64,000 nt of DNA from Cladorhizidae sp. MBARI D1340-BT2 (GCA_028752905.1 JAQNBH010000015.1:10549622-10613621); one strand, 5' to 3'. Positions 1 to 10,904 are shown, counted from the first letter of the stretch. Notes: a model not told the origin generated them from the sequence alone. Made by a program: numbers and translations.

Positions 1-365
1 TTTGCCTACTTCAATAGAGCTGATTCATATACCAGGTTATAGCTCTTTCAATTTGCAATCGAATGATATGCTTTGTTTCAAAATTTAATGGTTGCAAAAA
101 AAAGTCAAAAATTAAAATAAAATAAAAAGGTGTTGGGGCGGTGAAAGGGAAAGAATTTCAGGAATTTCAGGGTATAGGCAAGAAAGACAAAGGTATAAAT
201 AAAAGAATATAAATAAAACAAATATAATGAAATTGATTTACAAAGTAAATACGCATGGAATACAGGCATCATGGGGACAGGGAAACGCGCATGCTATTGA
301 GGGGGCATGGTCAGAAATTCGCGTCGGAAATGTCCCGGAATTAACTTATGCAAGTATGGAATTGA
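1..365. other. non-coding flank left of E1
   Basis: AT-rich sequence with A-rich runs near 95-130. I see no convincing coding frame, RNA gene or repeat boundary here. It abuts the left LTR of element E1 without a recognisable target-site duplication. Confidence 0.6.
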
Positions 366-625
366 TGTGTCTTTCACTGTTTTAACTTACAAGAAGCATT
401 CTGGTCCTGTCCATGAGCTGGCTCCTTTAAGTAGGCTGCCAGCCATGAACCCAGGCCAGACTATATAAGGCAATATGCATAAGTTCTGTGTCTGATCTAT
501 TCTATGGTTAACCTAGTTACATATTAGTGGTCCCTATGCCAGTTCTCAGTTATGACCTTATATGGTCTTGTGGGTTTGGTCTTGGTTTGATGTCGGGGGT
601 TCCTTTGGTTGGGGGATCCATGACA
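366..625 (-). repeat. E1 3' LTR
   Basis: This matches 5506-5792 with indels. Shared landmarks are a TATATAAGG segment near 462, the phrase around GGTTAACCTAGTTACATATTAG near 505, and the terminal GGATCCATGACA. On the minus strand it begins TGTCATGG. It is shorter than the right copy, which has an extra block near 5624 and a small duplication near 5755. Confidence 0.88.
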
Positions 626-639
626 CCCCCCCCTCTCCC

Positions 640-1290
640 TCCTGCTGTGAAGTGGGGGTGTCTTCCTCATCCCATGCCTGCCACGACGGTCCGTCTGCAT
701 TTGAATGGTGACGACCCGGATGATGCTGTATCTCACAATGGTAGGGTGAGGAGAGCCCAGTGGCATAGTCGGCCTCCAGTATCTTTCATTGTGGACAGGT
801 AGCAGAGGCAGTGGTGGTCCGTCACGATGGTGAACTGTACTCCGGTGATGTAGACACTGAAGTGTCAGACTTCCTCCACCACTGCCAAGCACACCTTTTC
901 TGTGGCCGCATAGTTTCTTTCCCTTGTTTTCAACTTCCGGGAGTAGTAAGCCACCGGCCTGTCACCCAGTGCTGTGTCCACCTGGCTGAGTACTGCACCG
1001 ATACCTATATCGGTGGCATCGGTATGGATAACAAAGTGTCTGGAGAAATCGGGTCCCTGCAATACCGGGCTGGATGTGAGGGCATCCTTCAGTGAGTCGA
1101 AGGCTCTCTGGTGGATGTTCTCCCAGTGGATCTGGTCCAGCATGTCCTTCTTGGTAAGGTCCGAGGCCGCTATGGATGCATAGGATGGGATAAATCTCTA
1201 GTAGTATCCCGCCATGCCCAGAGAGGTGCAAACATCTTTCTTCCTCTGGGGGATGGCAAAGTTCCGCACGGCATCTGTCTTGGCCACATC
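640..1290 (-). pseudogene. E1 RNase H domain
   Basis: Minus-strand translation from about 1143 to 740 shows a gypsy RNase H. The motifs are HTDATDIGIGAVLSQ (first Asp), AYYSRKLKTRERNY, then ATEKVCLAVVEEV (Glu) and, in another frame, FTIVTDHH (Asp). The connection segment WENIHQRAFDSLKDAL precedes it. The frame changes near 865, so the domain is broken. It is the last coding domain before the purine tract and 3' LTR, which agrees with integrase lying upstream in this element. Confidence 0.8.
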
Positions 1291-1309
1291 TGGTCTGACA
1301 CAGCCCCTG

Positions 1310-2090
1310 CCTACTATATGGCCTAAGTAGAGGCAGTCAAAAGTGGATAACTTACATTTACTGTCAGGCTGGCTTGGTGGATGTGGGAGAGGACGTAGTC
1401 GCAGTTGGTCAGGTGTTGTTCCCAGATCCTGCTGAAAATGACATCCATCTATGCTGCCACAAACTCCGATTTCTCCGCAAAGAGCCGGTTCATCATTCTT
1501 TGGAACACGGCAGGTGCTCCCACCAACCCAAAGGGCATAACTTTGAAATGATACTTACCAAAGGGTGTGACAAATGCCGTCTTATCTCTGGAGTCTTAGT
1601 GGACCGGTACTTGCCAATACCCCTTGGTAAGGTCAAGGATGGTGATGTAGGAGGCTCCCGCCAGCCAATCGATTAGGTTATAAATTCTGGGCATCGGGAA
1701 GGGGTCTGGATGGGTCACTGTATTGAGGTTCCGATAGTCAACACAAAGCCGCAGTGACCCGTCTTTCTTAACCACTAGTGCGATCGGGGAGGCCCAGGCA
1801 CTGTCGGAGACTTTAATCAGGTCATATCGGAGCATCTGCTGTATCTCCTGCTTCACCAGCTCCAGTTTCTCGTGGGGCAGTCTGTAGGGGGGGGAATGGA
1901 TTGGGGGTGCATCACCTGTCTGTATCACTATCTGTGCCTCTGATGTGTGGCCAGGCTGGTCTGTGAACACCTCCTCATGTTTTGTCAGCAGCACCATCAG
2001 CTCTTCAGTCTGTGAGAGTGTCAGGTCTGGGTTGATGAAAGTGTGTAGGATGGGGGTGGTTTCAGGATGGGTGGGTATGTCGCAGGCTGG
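1310..2090 (-). pseudogene. E1 reverse transcriptase, active site destroyed
   Basis: The minus strand encodes gypsy RT motifs: PPYRLPHEKLELV, VVKKDGSLRLCVDYRNLN and [15 protein letters not shown] (about 1890-1596), then [12 protein letters not shown] sequence in a shifted frame. At 1441-1456 the catalytic tyrosine codon is a TAG stop and one of the paired aspartate codons is absent, so the polymerase centre is lost. The block follows directly after the integrase C-terminal region (2264), with the acidic pre-RT segment DLTLSQTEELMVLLTKHEEVF between them. Other frame breaks occur near 1596 and 1500. Confidence 0.85.
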
Positions 2091-2263
2091 GGAGGTCACA
2101 AGTTCCTGGCCATTGGCGATCCTTCCCAGCAGGCAGACCACAGAGGGGGCCTCCCACCTAGACTCAGCATGCTCACATGGAAGGTTCAGAGAGGTCTCCT
2201 GCTGGTCTCCATGCACACACGGTAGGTGGCGGTGGAAAGCTTTTCTGATACAGGAAATGGACC

Positions 2264-3190
2264 CTACCACTTTGCCAGCAGCTTGTTGGAAGAGGAAGGT
2301 AACATAACCAGAACTAGCTCACCCTCTTTGAGATCTCTCTGGCGGGTTTTCTGGTCATATCTCTCCTTTATCTTGCCCTTGGCCTTGGATTCTGATTCCG
2401 TGGCATTCTTCCTGGCTGAGTCGAGGTGAGAGTAAGACTGGAGGTAGGAGAGCACACTCTCTGGGCCAGTGGTGGAGCATTTCCAGTCCTGTCTGAGGAT
2501 GTCTAGTGGGCCTCTGGGTGTTCGGCCATAGAGGAATTCAAATGGGGAGTAGCCGGTAGGCTCCTGTGGGACTTCTCCGTAAGCAAATAACAGAAATGGA
2601 AGGGCTTTGTCCCATTGCCTGTTGAACTCCTCCATGAACTTCTGTAGCATGGCTTTGAGTGTTCCATTGAACCTCTCTACCAACCCATCTGTCTTGGGAT
2701 GATACGCTGAGGTCCAGATGCCCTTGATGCCAAATAGGTGGTAGAATTCTTTCATGAGGCCGCTGATGAAGTTGGAGCCCCGATCTGTCAAGATCTCATC
2801 TGGGACGCCCATCCTGGTGAAGACACCGATCAGTGCCTCTGCCACCGATCAGTGCCTCTGCCACATCCTGACTGGTGGTGGTCCTCATGGGAATGGCCTC
2901 ACGGAACCGGGTGCCATAGTCGCAGATGGTTAATATGTATTTGTGTCCATCTGCTGTCAAGACGGGGTCCAATGAAGTCCATGGCTATGCGGGAGAAAGC
3001 GGTATGCATTATAGGTAAGGGTATGAGAGGTACCTTCCTTATCCGACCAGAGGCAGTCTTCTGGCACACCTGGCACCTGCTGCATAGTTCAGCCACATCT
3101 TCCCTCATTCCTGGCCAGAAGAATCTGTTCATCACCCTGTCTGTAGTCTTTGTCCTGCCAGGTGTCCGGCCCAGGGAGGTTGATGAACTG
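2264..3190 (-). pseudogene. E1 integrase (upstream of RT)
   Basis: Reading right to left on the minus strand there is a zinc-binding remnant FFWPGMREDVAELCSRCQVC (about 3140-3070), then AMDFIGPR (first catalytic Asp). After a frame break come EILTDRGSNFISGLMKEF (second Asp) and SAYHPKTDGLVERFNGTLK (Glu), then a C-terminal segment with YSPFEFLYGRTPRGPLDIL and LKEGELVLVMLP. This is a complete D,D-35-E gypsy-type integrase layout spread over two frames. A 21-bp direct duplication at about 2826-2867 adds damage. Confidence 0.85.
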
Positions 3191-3789
3191 CCCTTAGAGC
3201 TGTCTCCCTGTATGCACTGGGTAGTACGAGCTGAACCACCATCTCTACCTGTCTGGCTGGCTACCATGGGCGGTGAGGTCATTGACCTTGAAGAACTTGG
3301 AGTCGGGTCTGGCACACTGTTTCCTGGTGGCCGCCAGTGAATGGTGTTTCTGCTGTAAACCTGCAAGCTGGGGTCGGTGTCCATTAAGGGAGAGGGGTTG
3401 ACCCCAGATGGCTGCACGTTTATGTCTCTCCTTCCTCTATCACTTCTATAGGACTCCGGTTGGAATATGCGTGGTGGAGGGTTAGCCACCAAGGTTGTTA
3501 GCTCCAGGTCCAAGGTTGGCTCTTTCGTCAGTGCTAGAAGATTGGGGGAAATCACAATAGTATCAGAACCACTTGCATGGTCATTAGACTCCCCCTCTGA
3601 TGCGACACTGCTGCTGGTGCCATCGTCTAAGTTACTGTCACCACTGTGGGACAACTCTGAGGTGGAGTCACTCACGGAAGAGGAGAAGGGCTCGCCAGAC
3701 TCCTCTTCACTCTCAGAGCAGGGTTCGGGTGTGGCTGAGTCCACAGCCTCTGCATATGAGTTTGGTCTGGCACATAGGCGGTGAGGTCT

Positions 3790-4120
3790 GGTATGCCTGG
3801 GGGTGGTGAGTTTAGCTGGAAAGAGATCACACAGACCCGGGAAGTCATTGCCCAAGAGAGCGTCCATCCAGAGCTTGTTATTGACTGCCATCAGGCAAGT
3901 GTGCTGCTTCCCTCCGACCGACACTGTTACTCTGGCCAGGGTTAGTCCCTTCATCGCTCCATGGATACCTTCTATCAGCAAGGACTTTCTCATCATATCC
4001 TTGGAGTGGACCCATCTGCCATGGATGTGGGAGTGGGTGGAGCCGGTGTCGATGGCGATCTTGTCCACCTGCTGTCTGTTGATGCTACCTGGGTGGAAGA
4101 TAAGAGGTAATGCATTGGGG
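3790..4120 (-). pseudogene. E1 aspartic protease
   Basis: The minus-strand frame reads KIAIDTGSTHSHIHGRW, with the DTG catalytic triad of a retropepsin near 4040-4065, followed by TLARVTVSVGGKQHTCLMAV and DALLGNDFPGL. The DALLG stretch fits the second conserved block of the fold. It is fused in one open frame to an acidic, serine-rich linker and then to the integrase zinc-binding region. Confidence 0.75.
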
Positions 4121-4130
4121 GTCATGCCTA

Positions 4131-5340
4131 CTAGGGTGAGCCCCTTCTTTGGGCATTTGATGGCGATGTGGCCATACTCCCCTGGCAATGGTAGCATCTA
4201 GGTCTGAGAGTCTGGTCGAAGGCAGGTAGGCGGTCTCTCCCTCCCTCTTCGGGTCCAGCCATCTTATCGGTTTGGCTGGCTCTGGTTTGCTCTGATCCAG
4301 CTTGGATCTGGGTCGGTATGCACCACCTCCCCATGGAGGAAGTTGTTCTGGGCGGGACCATGACCGCCGGCGGGTTGGCTCAGGCTTGTAATGGAGCAAG
4401 ATGAACTCATCTGCCAGGTTGACCAGCTTCTTGGGGGTCTTGGGATGTTGGGGATTGCAACATGGTCAGGTATGAGAGAGAGAGCCTTCTCCATGACCAT
4501 CAATCTGCTCTCTCCTTGTTTGTTGGTCTGATGCTTGGACCAGCAGGCAAACGTCAGCTCAGCTCATTTAACCAGGTCGTGGGTAGACTCCTTCGGTAGT
4601 AGAGCCATATCATGCCACAGGATGTGGTAGAAGTCCGTTGTGATGCCATGGTAGTCGAGCAGGGTGGTACGGAGGTGAGCAAAGTCCTTCACCAGACCCT
4701 CAGACAACCCTCCCAGATAGTTCCTAGGCAGGGTCTAGTCTTGGAAGGATAGTGCCGACCCAAAATTCTGGAGGGATCGAAGGTGGACATGTCGAGGGAA
4801 AGAGTCTAGAAAGCCCTCCAACTGAGACATCTGTGAGAGAGGCAAAGACCAGGGCATCCTTACCTGCCCTCCTCCTGTCACGTTCCTGCTGACGCATGTC
4901 AGCCTCTTCTCTCTCTAGCTGGCAAGTCTCTGCTTCTTGTTCTCTCTCTAGCTGGCAGGTCTCTGCTTCCTCTCTGCATCTTCTAAGCATCTGGTCTCCT
5001 CCACCTGCTGATTCACTTAAATTCCGACATGTTTCCTCTCGCTGTTGGCGCTCATCCTCTCTCTGTTGCCTCTCCTTCTCCTCTTTTCCCTCTCATATTT
5101 TCTCCTTCTTTCGTCTGCCTGGTCTCTCTGCTTCTGCATAAGGGCAAACATTTTGATTAGTTGGTTCATCTGGGAACCACCGTGAGAAGCCTGTGTGTCC
5201 ATCAGGTCTTCCTCGGACTCCAGTTCGTCTCTGTTCCGAGAAGGCCTGCCATCATCTGTGTCAGATGGGGTCGGAAAGTGATCCTCCTTGATCCTTGTTC
5301 GGGCAGGTTCAGTAATCAACGTCCTGCTTCTAGCAGACAT
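4131..5340 (-). pseudogene. E1 Gag with split zinc knuckle
   Basis: Several minus-strand fragments in different frames form a Gag region. The N-terminal part (5340-5017) starts MSARSRTLI and is charged. A Glu/Arg/Gln-rich repetitive stretch (4990-4860) suggests a coiled coil. A CX2C half (CYHCQG) lies in one frame and the HX4C half (YGHIAIKCPKK) in another, so the CCHC nucleic-acid-binding knuckle near 4150-4210 is cut by a frameshift. The central Gag fold itself is poorly recognisable. Confidence 0.65.
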
Positions 5341-5434
5341 GATCAGACCTGCACTTAGGGAGAGAGATATGACAACCTGAGGGAGTTAGACAGTGAAGGG
5401 TAGCCTGGTAGTTGGAGTGGATCTGTTTCAAGCT

Positions 5435-5447
5435 GCTGCCACCAGAC
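5435..5447 (-). other. E1 primer-binding-like site
   Basis: The minus strand reads TGGTGGCAGC, the same first ten bases as the putative tRNA-Leu primer sites of E2, E3 and E4. Similarity ends after that. If it is the primer site, the true 5' LTR runs to about 5447 and the left LTR lacks its last 60 bp or so. Confidence 0.45.
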
Positions 5448-5505
5448 GTTACAGATAACTAGCTCGTTATATCGCTGGAGATAGCAACCCAATGCAGATG
5501 ATAGA

Positions 5506-5792
5506 TGTGTCTTCACTGCTTTAACTTACAAGAGGCATTCTGGCCCTGTCAATGAGCTGGCTCCTTTAAATAGGCTGGCAGCCATGAACCCAGGCCAGAC
5601 TATATAAGGCAATATGCATACTAATGATCAGTTCTGTGTCTGTGATCTATTCTATGGTTAACCTAGTTACATATTAGTTGTCCCTATGCCAGTTCTCAGT
5701 TATGACCCTATACGGTCTTGTGGGTTTGCTCTTGGTTTGATGTCGGGGGTTCCTTCCATTGGGGGGTTCCTTCGGTTGGGGGATCCATGACA
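5506..5792 (-). repeat. E1 5' LTR (repeated part)
   Basis: This is the longer partner of 366-625 and ends in GGGGGATCCATGACA at the right. The first base of the element on the minus strand is at 5792. The LTR may extend leftward to about 5447 (see the primer-binding-like site). Confidence 0.85.
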
Positions 5793-6373
5793 GCATCCCC
5801 CCAAAATCTCAACTTTATTTGCTGGCCACTGACTCTATACTTATCTGCCCACAGATGTTTTCATTTTCAGCACTCAGATAGAGCATCTTTAACATTAAAT
5901 CATACTGCATGTGGGGAACAAGAACAAAGTTACAAGGCATTGACTGGCAATAAAGCTAATAAAGTATCTATAGAAGTCTCATGTACAAGTTAGCAGATGT
6001 GAATCATACCTAAATGCATACATCCATGAAGCAATTGTTGAAAGAGGAATGTAGCTATCAACCTCAACTGCACACTAACATAGATGTCAGCTTCCTGTAG
6101 TATTAATCTCTGTCACCACTGGATCCAGTGAGGAGCCCATTAAGTGATCTAGATTGAATTCAGTTAGTTACATCTAGGGAACTGGTGGTTACAGGTTACA
6201 ATGTTCACTCACTTTACTAAGGTAAGATATTTGAACGTGCATAGATAATAAAAGAGTGGCTAGGAGGGCTAAAATCCCTTTCCCAGTTTATGACCAGAGA
6301 CAGATGATAATTATTGATACTTCACCATACAGTTTACAGAGTCAAATAATATTGTTGTTGAATTAACTCAGAG

Positions 6374-6400
6374 GGGAAGAGAGAGAGAGAGAGAGAGAAA
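6374..6400. repeat. (GA)n microsatellite
   Basis: A run of about 13 AG units follows a GGGGAAGAG segment. Confidence 0.85.
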
Positions 6401-6465
6401 GAGTACTCATTGCCTCAACTTAATTCACCAAATGATTATTATTGTTTCATACAGTACACTTACAA

Positions 6466-6656
6466 TTGTCATCATCATCATCGTCGTCGTCGTCTTCATC
6501 TTCGTCGTCTTCGTCGTTGTCTTCAGTCGTCGGCGTTGGTGTCGTCATCATCATCATCATCATCATCGTCACCATCATCCTTATCATTGTCATCATCATC
6601 ATCATCATATCATCATCATCATCATATCATCATCATCATCATCATAGTCATCATAA
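6466..6656. repeat. (ATC)n/(TCG)n compound microsatellite
   Basis: About 190 bp of imperfect CAT/TCA trinucleotide units with TCG and TCT variants. All three frames stay open as His, Ser or Ile homopolymers, which explains the spurious frames over this spot. Confidence 0.93.
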
Positions 6657-7254
6657 TGTATTTGAGTTATCTAAAGAAAACCATAATGCAAAACCACATA
6701 ATTATTCAGTCCGAGACCCTTTGGCCTCAGAATTTCAGCTCTAGTCACAGTAACATTCAAAACATCTGTGACAAATAGTGATATTTAATTGCATATTGCT
6801 CTGTATGTCATATATCAAGTTAGTCAGCTGCAAAGACAAATGCCAGAATAAATGGAAAGTGAACACACATTGGATGTTGTCATGTTGCTCAAATATATTG
6901 TCCACAGAGCTTAAGAAGAACTTAATTCTAGAAGTCAAATTTGCATGAGTTAGTATTAATAGACTCGTTCTGTAGCACAGGTTTTCTTTTTTCATTGATG
7001 AGCGAAGCAAGCCCACACTGGGGAGTTGAATGGAAAAGTTCTATTGATGTATGTATCATGTGTGCGTTGACCATTGTTCACCTGTAAAAGGACAATGTGT
7101 TGTAGTGGATGAAGAAGTGAACTATATACAAACTTTATTAAGCATGATGAATTACAAGTGAGATGAGTAAGCTTTTTAACAGCAGACCAATCAGATGATT
7201 GTATGTGTGATGACCATAAAAGGGTGTGTTACTACATTACGTAATTGTGTGGTT

Positions 7255-7729
7255 GATAGTTAAATGGTTTGCCTATCACAGGTAAAGAATGCAATGGGGG
7301 TGCAGCTGGTTTAGCTCGCTGACATTGAGGACAGGTCTTACACAATTTCCTTATATGTCTTCATGTATCCTGGCCAGTCCATCGATCGGTGTATGGTGTC
7401 CATCGTCCTGTCTTGCCCGATATGCCAGCAATTGGAGAGCTGTGTGCCATCCGAAGTATTTCGTGTCTGTTGTGTTGGGGAAACATCACGAGTTGCTGTC
7501 CTCGTTGTTCGATTTTTTTTCGAACCACTAGTCCGTTCTTCCATTGGTATTTCTTCTGATCCACGTCGGCGTCGAGTCGTGCTTTCTGCAGGGTTGGGTC
7601 ATCTCGTTGCATTTTCTTGAGTTCGGTCGGACTCACATTCTCTGGCCACCATGGCGTGTGACTTTCTCTTTCTTTCGGTTGTCTCACTATTGGTGATTGA
7701 AAGAAATCGTCCTGGAACTGAAAAGGCAA
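7255..7729 (-). pseudogene. E4 protease-integrase linker and integrase N-terminus (truncated)
   Basis: The minus frame 7729-7361 contains the linker PTELKKMQRDDPTLQKARLD and then NRHEILRMAHSSPIAGISG, the His-His half of an H2C2 integrase zinc domain. After a frame break, KTCPQCQRAKPAAPPLHSLP supplies the Cys-Cys half. The sequence stops resembling the family before the first catalytic Asp. The same linker (PEELKDMQQTDPTLQKARED) occurs in E3. Confidence 0.8.
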
Positions 7730-8218
7730 CTACTCTCTTCTCTGGGGTTCTGGTGGAATTGGCGAGCCCGCGGGAGAATGGGTTGTGAGTGAGCTGTCTT
7801 CCCCATTCGAGGGTTCTTCAGGGCTCGAGAGTCGGACTCCATCCTCGGTCTGTTGCTCTCGGTCATCTTGTGCATTCTGCGCCAGTTTCACTGTCTGGGC
7901 TCTTGTTGAGATGAATGCCTTCACTGGACTCATGTCTCCAGGGTTTTTTGGGATCCCTGAGACCTTCTTGCCTCGAATTAAGTCTGCTAGCTCTGGGACA
8001 TCTTGGCCCACTAGCATGTCTGTCTGGAGGTGTTGTGAAACACCCACAACTAGGGTGATCTTCCTTCCCCCTATCTCCAAGGTCACCCTCGTGGCCGGGA
8101 ACCAGGTGACTCGTGCACTGGCCGTAGAGTAAGGCATCTTCCATCCCAACCTTTGGTTCCTTCCAATGTGTCTTGGGTGGACAAGAGACCTGGTGCAGCC
8201 TGTGTCTAGCCACACCAT
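7730..8218 (-). pseudogene. E4 aspartic protease
   Basis: The frame opens at 8218 with MVWLDTGCTRSLVHPRHIG, carrying the retropepsin DTG, then VTLEIGGRKITLVVGVSQHL and DMLVGQDVPELADLI. The block between 8218 and about 7950 is uninterrupted and aligns to the E3 protease (VWLDTGCIKSLVHPRCIN). The rest of the frame is a polar linker rich in Glu, Ser and Pro. Confidence 0.82.
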
Positions 8219-8321
8219 AGCATCTCTTCCGTCAATCTAGGCTGGTCGCAGCCATTGGTTGGTTGAGGAGGATCTTGGTGCTCCGGTGCACAGTTGGGCT
8301 CGGTCGGGTTTAACTCTACAG

Positions 8322-9280
8322 TCGCTTCTGTAGTGTCCCAGCTGATTACACCGGAAACACCTCACCTCACTCAAGGTTACTGCCGGGTTTGGGGTTCGGT
8401 TGTTCCACACCGGATATCCACCTCGGGGCTGGTATTTCCTGGAGAACCTTCAGGGTTCTCGGTTGTTCATTGTGTGTGGGTTGGGAACTTCGGGCCTGAG
8501 AGATCGGGGTTGTTGTGATACTCTCTCGGTCGTTCTGTTGTAAGTGGTTCCCTCTCTTGCTGGCAGATTGGATAGGTGTCGGACTACGGCTTCTGCCAGC
8601 TCGTCATAGGTGGTAGATTGACGTTCCTCATCCGAGCTGACAACCATTTTGGCAGTGCTGCCAGTGTAGTTTCCATCAGCATGGTATCTGTCAAGCTGTG
8701 TGGAGAGGAAGCAAACCACTGGAGGAAGTTTTGTCGATGTTTGGCAAGCCAAGCATTGGGGCTGGCCGTACTGAAGGGGGTCTCGAATGTCTTTTTCCTG
8801 TAGGTTTCGGTAGTCACCCGGTATTCTCATAGTAGTTCCGTATTGACACCGTCATAGTCATTCTGATCGTGGGCTGGCATTGCTGCCACCACGGTCAGTC
8901 CTGCGCCTGCCAGAGAGCCCCTTAAGATGATCCATTGATTGTTTGGCCAAACCCCAGCTCTTGCTGTTGCCTCAAAAGTGTCCAAGAAGGCACTCATGTC
9001 ATCGTGCCCCTCCTGGAATTTTTGGACGCTCAACCTGGGAGGTGGTGGTGGTGGGGGTGCTCTGTCTGCAGCAGCCCTTGTTCGTTGGACTTCGGCTAGC
9101 AAGTTCATCATTTGAGCCTGTTGTTCGTGCTGCCTGTCTTGGCGGTCTCAGTCTATCGCCCTTTGATTGTCCTCCCTTCTGTCTCGGATCTCCTCTATTT
9201 CTGTCCAGCATTCCATGAACCGGTCGAATCTGCTCGTCCGTGGGGTATCATCGTCCTCTGCCATGTAGCTGCCTTGGCTG
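8322..9280 (-). pseudogene. E4 Gag with SCAN-like core and CCHC knuckle
   Basis: The Gag start is near 9264 (MAEDDDTPRTSRFDRFMECW). A proline run precedes LSVQKFQEGHDDMSAFLDTF and TVVAAMPAHDQNDYDG. After a frameshift at about 8828, TTETYRKKTFETPFSTASPN and WLAKHRQNFLQWFASSPHSL follow. The final knuckle CFRCNQLGHYRSDC (8322-8366) is intact CX2CX4HX4C. The middle helices resemble the Gag region from which the SCAN domain is thought to derive. Confidence 0.8.
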
Positions 9281-9488
9281 TGTGATGCTCGGGGAGTTTG
9301 TTCTCCTGACCTAAATGAATAGGTCATATACACACCAAAAACACAATTTAAAATCAATAATGCTCATACCTCTTCACTGACTAGTGGAAGGGTTTTTTCA
9401 AGCTTCAAGGCCGCGCCTAAGCTGTAACTTCCAGCTAACTGCTCTAATCCTCCACTAGCTAAGGCTGGTCCGGGGTCTCCTCCGTTGA

Positions 9489-9507
9489 GATCCCACCGCT
9501 GCCACCA
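9489..9507 (-). other. E4 primer-binding site, tRNA-Leu type
   Basis: The plus strand reads gatcccaccgctgccacca, which looks like the 3' end of a eukaryotic leucine tRNA including CCA. The minus strand would thus pair with such a tRNA as primer. It lies one base from the LTR end. E2 has the identical 19 bases. Confidence 0.7.
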
Positions 9508-9508
9508 C

Positions 9509-10097
9509 TGTCAGGGAAATTTACCCAACACCTCGCTAGGTCTTACTACCTCTGTCTAAATATACTAATAATGAGCCAATCTGCTCGGGTAAACTCTCCG
9601 TGACGCCTAAGTACTGATGTCTGGCTATTGGTTCGCCAGTCACTCTACTTAGACCAGTCGTCTTTCCAGTAGTACCTCTTATGTTGAGGGGTTGGTCCAG
9701 ACCCTGTAGTTCTCCAATAAATATACTACAGAAGATATCCATGATCATACATACGATACTTATTGTACCAGTCTCTCTCTACTTCTCTCTCTGTCACTGA
9801 TCAGTTCTCATGGGTTCTGCTCAGGGGCGCAGCCCAGTTCCTTTTATCCTAGCTAGCATGTTTATAAATACATTACCCTAATATGGATACAAATATATAT
9901 AACTAATAGAACTATCTAACAATGTCCATTGTTCTTCGGTGTCGGGGCTGCTGACTAATTTACTGTGTTAACGCCTCTGTAGTTTGCTGACTTCATTTCT
10001 GTGGTTTCCTCTCTTGTGAGTGGGGTTTCCTCTCTTGTGAGTGGTGCAGTCGTGCCCTGGGTCATGTCGGGGCCGGATGTCGACCCTTTCCCCAACA
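9509..10097 (-). repeat. E4 5' LTR
   Basis: Bounded by TGTCAGGG on the left and CCCCAACA on the right, so it has TG/CA ends on both strands. It is alignable to the E3 LTR in its U5 half (the segment with the phrase cagacatcagt and the final GGTAAATTTCCC). A short direct repeat CTCTTGTGAGTGG occurs twice near 10010-10045. Confidence 0.82.
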
Positions 10098-10158
10098 ATC
10101 AACCAATATTAAACTCCAAACACACTTCAAATCGTTTTTTCAGCCAACATTAGACTCC
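10098..10158. other. 61-bp spacer between E4 and E3
   Basis: Unique AT-rich sequence between two divergent 5' LTRs. It does not match the host exon found at the right side of E3, so the left flank of E3 is not the direct continuation of the right flank. Confidence 0.7.
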
Positions 10159-10740
10159 TGTCAGGAAAAGAATCATTAACATGGCAAGAGCAAGAGCAAC
10201 CACAACCACAACCACAACCACAACCACAACCACAACCACAACCACACAAAACCACAAAGACGAAGCCACAGACACAGCTCTGAATGCAGACCGACAGTTA
10301 TTGTAATGATAGTATACAGAATAGAAGATTCTAAAGGGATCTGATTGGTTATTTGCTAGTTAGACTGTAATAGATGAAAGGAATGGGCCTACACCTAAGA
10401 GAGAGAGAGAGGAAAAGAACTGAGTAGAAAGAGAGAAACTCAAGTGGAGTGAGGGACTTGTGAGAATAGATCATAGGAATGACTATCTATTATGCTGTAG
10501 TATACATAATATATATTATTTATATCTGGGAAACTACAGGGTTTGGACCAGTCTCTCAAACTAAGAGACACTGGAAGAATAACTGATCTAGATAGATTGT
10601 CTGGTGGCCCAATAGTCAGACATCAGTGTCTAGGCGTGACGAGGACTTATACCCTGGGTAGAGCAGGGATCATCTACTCTTATTATTAGTATGGGCCGAG
10701 GAAGTAAGACCTACAGAGGTAGAGGGTAATTTCCCCGACA
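10159..10740 (+). repeat. E3 5' LTR
   Basis: TGTCAGGAAAAG to TTCCCCGACA. U3 contains an ACCACA hexamer array (about 10196-10245) with more units than in the right LTR. The R/U5 part matches 21785-22233 closely, including the segments around agattctaaagggatctgat and gggtttggaccagtctctca. Confidence 0.9.
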
Positions 10741-10741
10741 G

Positions 10742-10760
10742 TGGTGGCAGCGGCGGGTTA
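10742..10760 (+). other. E3 primer-binding site, tRNA-Leu type
   Basis: TGGTGGCAGCGGCGGG starts one base after the LTR. It agrees at most positions with the primer sites of E2 and E4. Confidence 0.65.
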
Positions 10761-10904
10761 ATTATCTTATCCCTAGGTGAGAAGAGATCCCGGGCCAGTG
10801 GAGGAATAGAGTAGCTAGCTGGAAGTTACAGCTTAGGCGCAACCCTGAAGCTTGAAAACACCCTTCCACTAGTCAGCGAAGAGGTGTGGGCATCATTAAA
10901 TTTT

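Larger units (their letters stand above)
366..5792 (-). mobile_element. E1: Gmr1-type Ty3/gypsy LTR retrotransposon, degenerate
   Basis: The two ends share an LTR of about 260-290 bp (366-625 and 5506-5792), and the internal region reads on the minus strand. Domains in transcriptional order are gag, zinc knuckle, protease, integrase, reverse transcriptase and RNase H. Integrase therefore precedes reverse transcriptase, the arrangement described for Gmr1-like elements and not for ordinary gypsy elements. A purine-rich tract on the minus strand (about 626-645) adjoins the 3' LTR. Many frameshifts and stops break every domain, so it cannot be autonomous. No target-site duplication is visible; the 3' LTR may have lost its outer end, because the primer-binding-like site (5435-5444) lies about 60 bp inside the repeated part of the 5' LTR. 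Confidence 0.9.
5793..7254. other. intergenic sequence between E1 and E4
   Basis: No gene is supported here. It contains a GA microsatellite and a large ATC-type microsatellite, listed separately. Open frames over 6410-6778 exist only because the trinucleotide repeat lacks stop codons. Confidence 0.65.
7255..10097 (-). mobile_element. E4: 5' fragment of a Gmr1-type LTR retrotransposon
   Basis: Reading leftward on the minus strand there is an LTR (9509-10097), a primer-binding site (9489-9507), gag with an intact CCHC knuckle, protease, and then the integrase zinc-binding region. Homology ends near 7255, just after LPVIGKPF and before the integrase catalytic core. No 3' LTR exists, so the element is truncated. 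It is close to E3 in every shared domain. Protease is followed directly by integrase, so it belongs to the integrase-first group. Confidence 0.88.

Noticed and set aside
6410..6778. Open frames over the ATC microsatellite (His/Ser/Ile-rich)
   Set aside because: The trinucleotide repeat has no stop codons in several frames; the composition is pure repeat and carries no protein signal.
10098..10158. Spacer as the missing remainder of the cut DHRS7-like exon 1
   Set aside because: No alignment by eye to the corresponding part of exon 1 at 31350-31410.
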